Positions 1 to 12,283 of a stretch of 64,000 bases of DNA are shown piece by piece. A program made the position numbers and the translations under genes. This stretch comes from Krasilnikovozyma curviuscula (lineage: Eukaryota; Basidiomycota; Tremellomycetes; Cystofilobasidiales; Mrakiaceae), in assembly GCA_014825775.1 (NCBI GenBank), contig MVAQ01000024.1, positions 1 to 64,000 on the forward strand, in the 5' to 3' direction. Numbering within the stretch: position 1 is the first letter of the stretch; every line of letters begins with the position of its first letter. The notes beneath the pieces are model-generated. The model worked only from the letters and a program-made list of their open reading frames with translations, did not search any database and was not told the DNA's origin.

Positions 1-265
1 TGAGGCAACATTTCTCTCGATAACGAAAGTCAAACACGGGTTTTTTTTTTTTGCTGCATTTCCCCAATGCCCTCAGGGATTTGACAAGCTGGAAAACTGA
101 ACCTAAACCTCTGGAACTTATCGCGTTACATCACTCGTCTAGTCAAGCCCATCAGCAGCACTCACCTCGCGCCACGACAGCTGAGACGTCGACGATGCGA
201 GAAGTGCACGAGATGACAGACTGGTGTTGACTCTCGCTACGACCGTCAATCGTGTAACAAGGAAG
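1..265. other. Upstream region of the aldehyde dehydrogenase gene
   Basis: There is no gene here that I can support. It holds a run of T near positions 41-52 and then ordinary sequence leading to the first ATG at 266. An in-frame upstream ATG at 224 would add 14 residues to the dehydrogenase, but those residues resemble nothing in the family, so 266 is preferred. Confidence 0.5.
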
Positions 266-2673
266 ATGGCAGCCTACCCACCAGTACAGGAGCTGGATCA
301 GGTACACTCTTTTCTTAACTTAGCTCCCGTGGTCCTCATACTGACTTCATTCGAGTGGCCCCCTCTCTGCCATCTGACGTTGTGGTCTTGTGCCAGATTT
401 GCTCAGACTTGAAAGAATCATTCCAATCGAGGTCATTACTAGATGTAAACACAAGGTGAGGAGAGTGTAGGCCCATTCATTCAAAGTCATGGTCTCCAAG
501 GCCCTGGATCTCTGATTTCAGCCGCAATACACTATTCCTCTCGCCAGGTTAATTCATTTGAAGCAGCTTGGTTACATGATGACCGAGAATAAGCAGGCTA
601 TTCAAGAAGCAATGTACAAGGATTTAGAGAAACATCCGATGGAAGTCGACATCATGTATGTCTTGCTGGGCCGGCACCTGCGATTCCCATTAGTTGCATT
701 GCTCTTACCGGATCGACTCTCTTTCAACAGGGAAATCTCCAAGGTTTTGTTTGCTGTTCAAAATGCCGTTGCTTCCTCGAAGTCCTGGGCCAAACCGAGA
801 AGAACCCCAGCCAAACGACTAGCCTTCAGCTTCTACGATTCAAAGGAGAAGCGGGTTTCCAAAGGGCCTGTCTTAGTAATTGCACCTTACAATTACCCTC
901 TTCAGCTCTCACTTAGTAAATTTAATATTGATCGGGGCCTTCGAGCAGTCTACTAACACCGTTGTGCCCTGCGTGGATCAGCTCCGTTCGTCGCAGCTGT
1001 TGCTTCCGGTTCTCCTTGCTTGATCAAGATGTCGGAATTGGTCCCTCAAACGACGTTGCTTCTCCAGTCCCTTTTCAAAGCTTACCTACCCTCGAAAGAG
1101 TATGCCGTTATCTCTGGCGGTCCAACAGAAGTGACTCACCTTCTTAATAAGGATAACACATGGGGCCATGGTCAGTCCTGTGTTGTCTTTCTCTAAAGAC
1201 CATCAAGGAGAAGTATAACCAAATGGAGTTTGTGTTGCAGTCCTTTACACTGGCAGTACTCGTGTCGGGCGTCTGATTGCGGCACAGTGTGCCAAAAACC
1301 TGGTGCCTTACACGATGGAACTGGGGGGCAAAAATCCGGCGATCATCACACCTGAATTCAAATCTCTGAAGATTGCTGCCAAACGAATCACTCAATACAA
1401 GATCATGGGCTCCGGTCAGGTGGGTTGCAAGGGCTTACACGATTCATTGCAGTCGCTCATTCTCGCCCTGCTTGCTTGCGGCTGCTTTAATCCAGGTCTG
1501 TGCTGCACCTGACTACATCCTTGTACCTGTAGCGATGCAAGATGAATTGATCAGAGAAGTGTCGAATGCGTGAGTTACGGCGCTTACGCGGTTGTTCCCG
1601 TCCTGCGTCGTATCACTAACCAAGGGAATTTATTTGTAGAATCAATACCCTCCTTCCAGACCAGGATAGTCCACATCTCTCTCCAGAGCTCATGAAAATC
1701 GTTCGTAAGTATAGTACCAAGCTAAGTTATCTCACAATTGATGGTTAAACGTGCTGATTTGTCTTTACCCCGTCAATGATGCAGCACTCTCCTCCTTTGA
1801 TAGACTTCAAGGACTACTTAAAGACACCAAAGGCACCGTTGTCATTGCTGGTAAGGCCGATAGAGACCGTCAGCGCATGTCGATAAGCGTCGTTCGAGAC
1901 GTAACAACCGAAGATGTTTTGATGCAGAGGTAAGAGGCTAGACTCGCTCCTTCGGTCCTATGTTAAATCTCATGGTAACTCTTTCGTCCCATGGGTCTTT
2001 AGTGAGATTTTTGGCCCGATTATCCCAATCATCCCATATGTGTCCTTGGACAATGCGATTAGTATCGTCAACTCCTTACCATCACCACTAGGAGTCTACA
2101 TTTTCTCTTCTAAACAGTCTGAAATTACAACAATTAGTAATTCGACATTGTCTGGGTGTGTCATGGTGAATGACTGCGCCCAACAAGCCCTCATGGACAA
2201 CGTCGCTTTTGGAGGTGTTGGGCAGAGTGGCGATGGTACGTACGGTGGGAAAGAAGGGTTCAACTGTGAGTTCTGAACATTTGATATTTTCTAATCTGAC
2301 GCACTGATGCTATTTTGTTCTGTCGTTCAGTGTTCACAGTTCCCAGGCGTGAGTAACCTAGGCAAATTCAGGCCAGCCGCGCTGCATAGTGCCTGAGGCT
2401 AATACACATTTCTCCTTGTGTCTAGCTAATGTTACCGTTCCTATTTGGGCTGAGATTTTGCTCACCAGGCGTTACGCGCCCTACACAGAACTGAATACGC
2501 GCATACTTCGCGCATTCCTTCAGCCATCTCTCAACTTTGCGAAGCCAACACATCCAAGCTACCTCTATCACGCTCTGTGGAAACTTCGAAGGATTCTCAC
2601 ATCTAAGTATATCCTTGCCCCTTTATTAGTGTTCATTTTGGCTACCAATCTGAAGTCCAAGTTAATTCGGTGA
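266..2673 (+). CDS. Fatty aldehyde dehydrogenase (ALDH3/Hfd1 type), membrane-anchored
   Basis: This NAD(P)-dependent enzyme oxidises long-chain aldehydes to fatty acids. Exon 1 (266-300) encodes MAAYPPVQELDQ and joins exon 397-455 (ICSDLKESFQ...) and then 548 onward (LIHLKQLGYMMTENKQ). Other supported introns are 916-981 and 2349-2425. The assembled protein shows APYNYPLQL, the co-factor region ELVPQTTLLLQSLFKAYLP, the GSTRVG loop, the ELGGKNP glutamate motif, and the catalytic cysteine in GSGQVCAAPDY, which forms only after splicing. The GGVGQSGDGTYGGKEGF signature is also present. The C-terminus carries one hydrophobic helix (ILAPLLVFILATNL) with a basic tail, as in the tail-anchored ALDH3A2/Hfd1 group of ER, peroxisome or mitochondrial outer membranes. 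No lesions were seen. The family assignment is firm; substrate and compartment are inferred. Confidence 0.93.
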
Positions 2674-3310
2674 CCCTACCTTAGCAACCTTTGTTATCCT
2701 TGACGAATACATGATTATACACAATCTACTCTTTCAAACAGCCTCATCTTAGTCTTGCTAAAAAAAATAAGAAAAGAAAAACAACAACAACAACAAGCGA
2801 CCCAAACCCATCTGACAAAAAGCAAACGCGCTGTCACGCAACGGACCCAAAAAAGGGACCTGTCATATAGTAGATCTATGAACAGAGAGAACCTCTCTTT
2901 TTATTCCTTTTTTTTTTTTAAGAATGATGAAAATTTCCAATGAAGTTGGCGAAGGAGATGCCAACCATCGACAAAGATATGCTATGATCTGTGTGCTCTT
3001 GAACTGGTGCTTGCCTTCTGTTCAGTATTTGGTGAAGAGCCACTACCTGAATATCTTTCCACGTCGAAGTTTGCGAGTTTACCACATAGACGCAGTGACG
3101 AAAAGGGTCCGAGTTTGACCGAGTGGAGTCTTTGGGAACTGAACTTATAGCGCAGCGCCCAATCGTTAATTTAAGAGCGAGAAGCTAAATCATCCCAGGA
3201 CGTTAGTCTGTTCTGAATAGCAAACGGATTGAGAGACTAGACTGATCAATTGAGGTGAGTATATATATTTTATCGTGAGAGTTGTTGATTCTGACACGTT
3301 TACCCCGTTG
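2674..3310. other. Intergenic gap between convergent genes
   Basis: This gap separates the stop codons of the aldehyde dehydrogenase and the HAD phosphatase. It contains an A-rich stretch with CAA repeats near 2776-2796 and a T run near 2908-2919, presumably 3' UTR material. I see no coding exon or RNA gene. Confidence 0.5.
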
Positions 3311-4523
3311 TCACACCCAGTTGTCTACCAGATCCGAAAAGCTATCAAAACAACCGTCGATATCGCTTTTGTTTTCGTCTCCTTTACGGTATTTACCTGT
3401 CCGTACTAGAGTGGATAAGAGAACAGACTCTCAGCGAAGCGATTGAAGAAGTTCTGCGACAGCAAACTCACCTAAGAACCTCTTCAGCCCCACCTCTACA
3501 GCCCCTTCACCCAAATCGTTCTTCCAGTCATCACCCACAATGACGCACTCCTTCCACCCGTCCTTTCCCACTCCTTCTTCCTTCAAGCTCCTGAGCGTCT
3601 GTTCAAAAAAGCTTCTCGACGGCTTTCCGACAACCTCGGCGGTGACGTTGGATGCGTTTTCTAAAGCAACAATAAAAGGCCCTGGACCCATCGAAAGGGA
3701 TCCATCATCTGCGCCAAGGACCGTTGCTCGGTGGGTTGCGATGAGTGACGGTGGTGAGGAAAGGCGGACAGGCTTAAGATGATCGGAGGATGACATTCCG
3801 TTGATGGGTTCGTTCGAGACTGACATTTGGGGAGAAGAATGAAAGTCAGACATAGAGCACCATGACGTAGAAAAGTATCCCTGTCTGTACTCTACTCACG
3901 TATTCTGAAGGCTTTGTTGAGTTGGTCATAATTGAGCTGTTCGGGTGCTAGGCCAACCAACACCGAATCATACTCCGTTGCTTCAGGATTGTATGACTGG
4001 AACTCTTCTAGTGCTGAGTCCGATAGCAGCTTGAGAGGACTAGGAGGCAAAATCAGGGTAATGATGAGCTAGATAGCACTTTGAAGCACAACGGTACTCA
4101 CTTCAGCTTCCTCTCCTCTATCAGAATCCTGCATGCCTTGAGTGAAGTAAACAGCTCGTCATCCGATACCTGGAACCCAATGGACCTCAGTCGTTTGAGG
4201 AGAGAGGCGGTCGATTCCTTCGAGGTGTTTGAGCTGAGGGAAGGTAGTAGGACAGGCCAATGAGTTTGTGTCTGGTTTCCAACCTATGGCAGGACAACTA
4301 CAATGTGGCTGACCAGAATCTGACTGGGATTCCCTTGCTTCTGAGCTTCACGAGGGCAGACACCTGTGAAACAGAAAGGAAAAGAGGGGGCGTTTGGTAA
4401 CGAATCAGATCAACGACGATTGGACTGCGAAACACGCACAGCGTTGGCTGTTGGGTGAGATCCAACGTGTAGAGTACCCGATAGATCGATGAGCACTGCT
4501 TTGGGAACAAACATCATTTCCAT
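3311..4523 (-). CDS. HAD-superfamily phosphatase, LHPP/HDHD2 type
   Basis: Predicted Mg-dependent phosphatase of the class that includes phospholysine/phosphohistidine inorganic pyrophosphate phosphatase and HDHD2. The start at 4523 reads MEMMFVPKAVLIDLSGTLHV, containing HAD motif I (DLSGT). Splicing then gives VRFCSNTSKEST, the motif II region, followed by LLKRLRSIGFQVSDDELF. The cap domain is followed by KPSRSFFEQ and the acidic motif IV GDDWKNDLG. Reading straight through the last large exon gives a false stop at 3431. A GTGAGT donor just before it joins a further exon whose first residues (VRTGKYRKGDE) match the family C-terminus, with the true stop at 3311. In-frame ATGs at 4517 and 4514 are alternative starts. 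The promoter is shared with the MFS gene at 4919. The natural substrate cannot be read from the sequence. Confidence 0.9.
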
Positions 4524-4918
4524 CGCCAGTGGGAGTTGCGCTTGAATCACACTTGTAACGATGCGGCCACTTTGATAGAGACTTCCTGTAGTAGCAGGTT
4601 TATCCCTTACCGAGCAATATCTATTGGAGAGGCCATTTGCCTAGTAGACATTGCTGCTGGTGAATTATTGTATTTTGCCGCCGCTCGCTGCGTTCTAGGC
4701 GTGAAAGCGTCAACAAAGACGCCGTGCCGGGGCAACAGAGTGACTACAAACGACATCAGTATCTTTCTGGTTTCGGTGTACTGTTTATCCCCCTCCAGAG
4801 TTGAAGCCCACACCAGCGAGCAGGCTAGAGTACTTCCGATATATTCAGGTCAGTTTCTCTATGGATACTTCGTCGGTCGACCGCCGCTCACTCTTCTCCC
4901 CTCTGAAAAATTGTAGCG
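4524..4918. promoter_or_regulatory. Divergent intergenic region, HAD phosphatase / MFS exporter
   Basis: About 395 bases lie between two outward-facing start codons and must carry both promoters. I recognise no specific operator. Small open frames on both strands here show no family resemblance. Confidence 0.4.
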
Positions 4919-7311
4919 ATGTCGACAGAGAGGACGCCCTTGCTGAATGCACAGCACCCTTCAGGACAAGGTGCTGATCATACCTTGTCCCCTCAGGTCA
5001 TCCTGCCCACCCACGAAAAGATGGAGGAAGCTTACGCAGGCTGGAGGTTTTACGTCCTGTTCGCCGCCCTATGGACAACAACCTTTGTCATGAGCTTAGA
5101 CGGTACCCTCTGTGCAGTCATAATCAGCGAAATAGGTAGCTCCTTCTCAGCCAACGAGATTGCTTCCTGGTTGGGCACCTCATACTTGCTCTCAGTCGCA
5201 ATGGCTACTCCAATTTACGGACGTCTCTGTGATCCTGATCTCCTTGGTCGAAGGGGTACCGTGTTGACAGCTCTAGGTCTCTTCGGAATTGGCACTATAG
5301 CATGTAAGTTCTTGCCGTCATCATTGCTGACTGTGTTGTTACGAGTTTCTAAGTTCGCGGTTTTTTCCTGTAGGCGGCTTCGCCCCGTCGATGAACACTC
5401 TCATTGCGGCTCGTATCCTAGCTGGTGCTGGAGGCGGAGGAGTAGCAGTATCAACCTCCGTCGTCGTCTCTGTAAGTACGAGTGTATCTCTGTCAGCGGC
5501 TGAAGTCACCTTGCTCTCGTACTCAAGTGATTTTTCGTGCAGGACGTGATACCAATCAAACAGAGAGGTCTCTTCCAAGGATATACAAACATCCTCTTCG
5601 GTCTCGGTGCTGGTGTCGGTGGACCTCTGGGAGGATGGATTAGCGATAATTTTGGCTGTGAGTGCAGCTTCTGGTTCTCTTCGCTCCAAAAACAAAGGCG
5701 GTCGCCGAAACGCAGCGGCCTCATCTCTTTCCTGTTGACTGACCAAATTTTCTCTCCTTGATATTGCTGTGCTAAATGCTTTCAGGGAGAGCTGCATTCA
5801 CAGTCCAAATACCCTTCCTCCTCGTCGGCTTTCTTACTCTCGCTCTTATGATCCGCGAACCCCCACCCCCACCAGCGGAAGCAGGCAAGCCCAGCATCAT
5901 CGTCACCAGAAAACAAAAACTTCTTAAGATTGACTACTTGGGTTGCTTGACGCTCGTGGGGACGCTCGGCACCCTTCTCGTTGGTTTAAGTTTGAAAACC
6001 ACTGAAGAGTTGGCTTGGAGCCATCCACATGTCTGGGGATTGGTGAGTGATAGTGACGCTTTTTATGATCGCTCTGCTCTTTTCTGTGAACCTAAATTTG
6101 CATCTTATTTCTTATTTCTTATAACTTGCAGCTCGTTGCTAGCGGGGTGTTCTGCGTCGCATTCGTCTTCTGGGAAGTCTACGGCGCTAGAGACAATGGT
6201 AAGACTAGCCCATCCACCCGACACTTTCCCATTCTAACCAGATTTGCTACGTGTGATCTCTTTCGTCACATAGCTATTTTGCCCATGTCCATTCTCTCTG
6301 CCCGGACACCTGCAGCTGTTGCATTGAACAATTTCCTCGCCGCCATCGTCTCCTTCTCCATTCTCTACAACGTGCCCATGTATTTCAACGCTGTCCTCTT
6401 ACGATCGAACAGCAACTCTGGTGCTCACCTGATTCCTAACTCAATCGCTCTCGCAATTGGATCTGTGTTCGCTGGATGGTACATGCGACACACAGGTGAG
6501 AAAGCACGGTCGTTTCTATACATGGCTGTCGTTTATGCTTGCTTATTTGGAATTCGTTTTTGATTTGGTCAGGTAAATATTGGAGTCTCACAATCATTTG
6601 CTGCAGTATGATTGTCCTCGCAAACGTTGGTCTCTCTCTCTGGACACCATCAACTTCTGAATTCCTCTTCTACGCGACTATCGTACCCGCAGGATTCGGA
6701 TTCAGTGTGTGCTTGACAACGACTCTCATCGCCTTGATCTCTAGTGTCGGTGAGTGACTTCACGCAACCCAGATGGCGGACGCTTTCAACTGAACTTACG
6801 CACGCTTTGTCATTGTACAGAGCGTAAACACATCCCCATTGCTACTGGTATTTCCTACTCGGCCAGGACATCAGGTCAAGTATTGGGTGTGTCTCTTACT
6901 GCCACTCTCACCCAATCATTACTCGACAAGGAACTCAAGAAGAGAATCACGGGTGAAGGTGCTGCGGAGATAATTGCCAACATTCGGTACATCTGGTGGT
7001 TTCCACATATATAACTTACAAATGCTGACAATTATTGCTGTTGTCTTTCTTCCTTCGTTCGTCGTCGATTTCTTTTCAGTCACTCGGTTCCTTACATCCA
7101 CACCCTCCCAGAAGCACTGAAGGAAGCAGCTACCTCCTCCTGGGGTTCAGCTCTCCGAGCAGTCTTCATCGTCCAGGTGGCAGGTGCCATTTTACTTCTA
7201 CTGACGGTCATCCCAATCGAGGAAAACAACCTACCAGACACGACAACGGAGGAATCCAAGCCCGTCAGTCGGGTCGCTTCGTCCACGACAGTCGTCGAAG
7301 ACCAAGCATAG
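4919..7311 (+). CDS. MFS transporter, 14-TM DHA2-like family (Vba/Fnx1/Azr1 related)
   Basis: This is a proton-coupled membrane transporter. The N-terminus begins MSTERTPLLNA, with a PLL motif like dileucine sorting signals of vacuolar proteins. Transmembrane segment 1 contains MSLDGTLCAVIISEI, equivalent to the D-x-T motif of drug:H+ antiporters. It is followed by WLGTSYLL, GRLCDPDLLGRRG (MFS motif A) and the spliced motif C region (GAGVGGPLGGWISD). After the central loop come six or more hydrophobic segments, ending SALRAVFIVQVAGAILLLLTV. Introns are short, with canonical borders; the last one joins IANIR to HSVPYIHTLPEAL, and the TAG stop is at 7309-7311. The family includes vacuolar basic amino acid transporters and multidrug exporters, so the substrate is uncertain. 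The vacuolar location is inferred from the N-terminal motif only. Confidence 0.88.
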
Positions 7312-7707
7312 AAACTTAAATGGACTGAAGAATTAGATAGTTCATTTTTGCATTTGTAATGCCATTTTGATGTGCTCTGCAATATTTATGGTAGCTCTGC
7401 TGAATAGAAAAGCGCTTTGTTTACACGGCTCGCTGGTGCATGCCTCTGCTTCTCCCTCCATCTGTTCCCAGAAACCTGACGCCATGTCTTTATTGTTTAC
7501 TTGCTGACTCGTCTGTGACTCTCATTTCCGAATACTTGCTTGAGACTCGCCACAGTTATCACCTCATCGAAAAAAGTTGAATTCGGATAGTTCCCTCTGA
7601 CTCAATTTTTTCCAAACCAAACATATAAGCAGGAAAGGATAGGAGAATTCCTCCTTCACCCCTTCAAACTACCAACCTCTTTGAACCAACTCTCTTGAAT
7701 CGGAAGG
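7312..7707 (+). promoter_or_regulatory. Intergenic region with promoter of the PGDH gene
   Basis: This holds the 3' end of the MFS gene and the promoter of the downstream gene. A TATA-like element (ACATATAAGC) sits near 7621-7630, about 80 bases before the ATG at 7708, with a pyrimidine-rich stretch between. It is the best TATA candidate in the first 10 kb, but no transcription start can be proven from sequence. Confidence 0.35.
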
Positions 7708-9710
7708 ATGACTGCCCCCATAGGAATGCCTGGTAGCGCCAGAACTCGTCACGCCAGTGTCAGCATCTCAAGCCCACCTCAGAAGTGAGTAAAACCACTT
7801 TTACAAGCGTGGAGATAGGAGGATTATGTTCGCTTGAGCTTGGGATTGGAGGTTCAGTGTAATACTGGTGCAGTTTCATGGGCGCAGCAACTCGCACTGT
7901 AACGTTGAGGTGGACATCCTTCCGCCAACTGTGTATTCCCCCAGCCTTTCTGGCGGATTGACAGATACAGAAGGAATCTAGCATCATTACTACAGTCCTG
8001 TTCTCAATCTTCGAAACGCTCCTCACCTTGCTCCAGCAGTCTTTTTTTTTTTGTGTACTCAAAGAGAGTTTCTTTCCAAAATGCTGACTTGATCTCATCT
8101 CTTATTCCAGCATCCCATTATCACAAGCCTCGTTGATCTCCCCACCACTTGCTTCGTCTCCTCCAGGAGCCTCTTACTTTGCCAGCTCAACCTCCCCTTT
8201 GAATTCCTTCACAAACGCCATGTCCCAGTCTCTTACCCGAGTCTTGCATCCTCTTGGTCAATCTGAGGTTAAGATTCTGCTTCTGGAAAACATTTCTCAA
8301 GGTGCTAAGGATCTGCTATTAGCTCAGGGCTACCAGGTAGATCACTACACTAAAGCTTGGTCAGAGGAGGAGCTGTTAAAGAGCATTGGTGATTACCATG
8401 CTATCGGCATTAGAAGTAAAACTAAGATTACTGCTCCAGTCTTAAAAGCTGCTCAGAAGGTATGTGTCGATTAAAAATTGGCAGTGTAGTCGTTCATCCA
8501 CGCAGATAGTAACTGCCATCGCCTGATTTTCCAGCTCGTCGTCATTGGTTGCTTCTGTATCGGAACAAATCAGGTCGATTTGAAGACTGCTGCTTCATCT
8601 GGAGTCGCTGTGTTCAATTCACCATTCTCCAACTCTCGATCCGTCGCCGAGCTTGTCATCTCTGAAGTCATCGCTCTCTCCCGTCAACTTTTTGAACGGT
8701 CCAGCGAGATGCACCAGGGTGTGTGGAACAAGGTCTCCAAGGGTTGTTGGGAAGTCAGAGGCAAAACTCTAGGTATCATTGGTTACGGTCATATCGGAAC
8801 TCAGCTCTCTGTCCTCTCTGAAGCGCTCGGTATGCAGGTTATCTACTACGACGTCCTACCCATCATGCCTCTCGGTTCAGCCAAGCAGGTCGACACGCTT
8901 GAAGATCTACTCCAACAGGCTGACTTCGTCACCTTGCATGTCCCAGAGTTACCTGAGACTAAGAACCTCATCTCCACCGCTCAGCTTGACTTGATGAAGG
9001 ATGGCGCTTACTTGATCAACAACTCCAGAGGACGTGTAGTCGACATCCCAGCACTGTGTGTTGCCTTGGAACAGGGCCACCTGGCAGGTGCGGCCATCGA
9101 CGTCTTCCCTCACGAGCCTGGATCGAACGGTCCAGGCTTCGTCAACTCCCTTAACGGATTTGAATCTCGACTGGCCGCTTGCAAAAACGTCATCCTGACT
9201 CCCCATATCGGTGGTTCTACAGAAGAAGCTCAGTCGCTCATTGGTATTGAAGTCGGAACTGCTCTGACCAGATACATCAACTACGGTTCATCCGTCGGTG
9301 CTGTTAACTTCCCAGAGGTTGACTTGAGAGGTATTCCGAAGGACCCTGTTGGTGGAAAAGGACACGTTAGAGTGTGTCATGTTCACGAGAACAGGCCGGG
9401 TGTGTTAAGAGGTGTCAATGCTATCTTTGAAGGAGCTGGAAATGTCGAGAAGCAATTTTCTGATTCCAAGGGCGATATTGCGTAAGTCAACCTCTCTGCC
9501 TTCAAACTGTTTATGTTTCCGCTGAACTTTTCCTTTTAGTTACTTGATGGCCGATATCTCTGGTGTTGACGAGTCACAGGTGCAGGAAATCTTTGAGGCT
9601 ATCCAGAGGACCAAGAGCAACATCTTGACGCGATTACTTTGTAAGAAGTTTCACTCTCATTTACAGTCGACTGAATTTCTCTGATCACTTTGGTTTCCGT
9701 CCCAGATTAA
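7708..9710 (+). CDS. SER3: D-3-phosphoglycerate dehydrogenase
   Basis: First enzyme of the phosphorylated serine pathway: 3-phosphoglycerate + NAD to 3-phosphohydroxypyruvate, in the cytosol. The start MTAPIGMPGSARTRHAS is followed by an unusually long first intron (about 7785-8109), then EVKILLLENISQGAKDLL and HAIGIRSKTKIT. The Rossmann fold is clear: TLGIIGYGHIGTQLS nucleotide loop, NNSRGRVVD active-site arginine region, DVFPHEP (Glu) and LTPHIGGSTEEAQ (catalytic His). A C-terminal ACT domain (HVHENRPGVLRGVNAIF) suggests serine feedback regulation. The last intron leaves only a tyrosine codon and the TAA stop. The N-terminal extension rich in Ser/Pro matches fungal Ser3/Ser33. An internal ATG at 8220 could give a shorter form. 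Confidence 0.96.
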
Positions 9711-9871
9711 ATGAGTTATGATGGTAGGTTGTAGATTCACTCTTCGACAGATTTCTTGATAGTTTCTTTCATGTTGTCGCTCCGTTCAATCTTGCAAGTC
9801 ATTTGGTTTTGAACGCACAAAAGAGATGCAAAGTAAAACAAAAGATATGTGACTACTCTTTGCTACAGGCG

Positions 9872-12132
9872 CTACGACGACGACGACGGAGGAGGAGTCT
9901 GCGCAGCTTGCCTCGCCTTCATCATCGCAAGCCTAGGATCTTCACCTCTAAGAATTACTGAATGGCCGAGGGGCTGTTGAATTCCCTGGTAGTATATGTT
10001 TCCTGGGTGTTGATAGAACTGCTGCTGAGGTGGATGCTGGACATTCTGATGGGGACGGCTAAAGTGGTTTCTCGGCGGCGGCTGTTGCTCTTGTGATGGT
10101 CGGTGCTGCATACTCGGTAGGCCAGGTACTGGCCCTCTTTGGGATCGTTGGTGACTGAATCCAGATATAAGCGGTTTTGTAGGTAATGTTGGCGAGAGTG
10201 ACCTCCGAGTACCGCTGATGTCAAATACTTGTTGCTGATATGGGTTGTGGTGAAGGATAGATTGGGAATGTTGACCCGGTCCTAAGGATTGTCTTTTGAA
10301 AGTCGCCATAGCAGGGTACTTCTCCATCAGGTGAATATATCGAAGGTACGATATTTCGTTCAAGACCGCTTGTGATGTGAGTCCAAGGTGTGAGTCGAAG
10401 AGATGAGCGCTGTGATAAGAGTTCAACTGTTGACGAAACACAGCAAATTCAATTCTCTTCTTGGTGTCTATTCGGATAGATACGATCAACTCACAAACGA
10501 AGTCTTTTTCCCTCCAAGGACAGGTCTATGCTCAATTTCAACGCCCTCTTTCACTTCAAGATCACAAGGTGTTTCACAAGCAAAATCCCAAGGTGCTTCG
10601 TTTTCAGCTATCTCTTGGGCCTGAAAAGTGGAAAAATGCCATTTCAGTCACTGAAGTCCATGGACAATCACTAATTTAGCAGAATTCACGAAGAGTGTAG
10701 AAGCGACTCTCAGCTCTCGTTCTTGATTTCGTATCAGCAGTTCTCGTTGGGACAGCGGTACGGGCCATTCTGCTCTTTTAAAGGAAAAATGTTTATCTTC
10801 TGGGTCTTCAAACCCAAATCTGATCGTGGAGAAGCATCGCCAAAGATCAGTCTGATGGAAAGAGAACAATTTGAAAAACGGCAAAAGCACTCACCTTGGC
10901 ATGTCGTCCCCGCAAAGCCTCGCTCTTACATTCCTTCCTTGTTCCCACTCCCGAATGTTGCCGTCCGTGAACTCTGAAATTGCTGCGCTGTTACTACTGG
11001 CAATCCCACTCCCGCTCTTCACCGCATTACTGATCTTGAATCCGTTTTTTCCCCAGTACCCCTTCTGCGGTAATCTTTGACGATCGGTTACTGCTGATGG
11101 TGCGAGTGGGAAAATAGGAATTGGAGGACCTGCTGCTTTTGGCCGTTGGAGTGAGAGAGCAGGAGAGGGAATGATGGAACCCAGTGTTTCAAGATCAGCT
11201 GTTAGGTCAACTGAGATGTCTAGATAGTACAAGAATGAGGAAACTCAGATGGTGAAGACGAAGAAGACGAAGAGCAATGGCGTTGCGCACCTGATTGAGC
11301 TTCACTGTGTTCCTCTGAGTCAAGCTGAGGCGATTGCTGAAGGGTGAGACCGTTCGCGAAGATTGCCGGAGAAGATTTGAATTCATTCTGTACTGGGATT
11401 GGAGGAGATTCATCCCTTGGTGTTGGTGAAGCCGCTGCATTCGAGGGATTGGACCGGCGGGAGGAGGTGAGTAAGGAAGTGGCCATGCTGAATGCGATGA
11501 TGCTGTTCAGTGCTGATCCATTGAAGCAAGTAAACGAGAACACAAGAAAGACATTAGACAATTCCTGTTTACAGTGCGGTCTTCTCTACTACAGTAACCA
11601 GCCCCTGGAATTCCTTGCGTAAACGTCGCGAGGCTCGTCTTTGCATTTTCCCCAGCAGCACGACGGGCCACGAGAACAGTACAACGTCCTCTACTCACCT
11701 GTACTAGTAGGGGTTAGAGGGAAGTAGTATCCAAACCTGGCGTTCTGGGGGAGAGAAGAGGACCCTTAACAAGCAAATGCAGTGGAGACTCAAAGTCAAA
11801 CAAACCATTCCCAGGATGGATAGAGAGAGTTGACTTACAATGATCCTAATGAACAATAGTGATGGAGTACCGGATATTCACCCTGTGCCGATCCTACTGC
11901 TCGAAGTGCCTGCGTCAGGTCGAGGAAATGCTTGCCTAGAACTGACGCTGCTCCGAGCTAGATTACCGAATCAGAGGAAACCTGACCTTTGTTTGCAGGT
12001 TAGCCATCAACGTGAAATACATGTTCGAAATATATATATTTTCTATCAACTCACGATGTGTCTCTTCGTGGATTCCCTCGATTTGTCCCTAGAAGTGTTG
12101 AGTCGTTCCGAGCTACACAACGCGGGACGCAT
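9872..12132 (-). CDS. Unrecognised protein with Gln/Pro-rich C-terminus
   Basis: I do not recognise this gene. The core model starts with MATSLLTSSRRSNPSN at 11486. A longer start at 12132 (MRPALCSSERLNTSRDK) is reachable through three in-frame upstream exons with good GT-AG borders, and it would leave only about 150 bases to the cyclophilin stop. The centre has a conserved-looking stretch: EFTDGNIREWEQGRNVRA, RCFSTIRFGFEDPEDKHFSF and WPVPLSQRELLIRNQERELR. Then come APWDFACETPCDLEVKEG and LNSYHSAHLFDSHLGLTSQ. The tail is low-complexity, rich in Gln, Pro and His, ending AQTPPPSSSS with a TAG at 9872. Some introns are only about 33-38 nt. The composition suggests a nuclear regulatory or scaffold protein, but that is only a guess. 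Confidence 0.6.
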
Positions 12133-12283
12133 CAGTTTAACTTGTGTAGTCTCATATCAATTTTCTCAATCTTTCTCCTGTTGGTAGAGTGAGCGACCTG
12201 TTTTTCAACATTTGCTAAAACCTTGTATTTAATAAAGCTTCCTAGCAAGAAGCGGTATACGTACAACAACTACCAAATGGCTT

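Noticed and set aside
898..990. Aldehyde dehydrogenase as a pseudogene because its frame stops at 956
   Set aside because: The stop is inside a short intron (916-981); splicing restores the conserved sequence.
2345..2468. A GC-AG intron near the end of the aldehyde dehydrogenase gene
   Set aside because: A normal GTGAGT donor at 2349 and a CTAG acceptor at 2425 also keep frame and give PNVTVPIWAEILLTRRYAPY, which has the expected family spacing.
3431..3853. Stop codon at 3431 as the end of the HAD phosphatase
   Set aside because: It lies after a good donor site and the next exon gives the conserved C-terminus.
7760..8098. A minus-strand gene inside the dehydrogenase intron
   Set aside because: The open frame has no family resemblance, no flanking exons and antisense composition.
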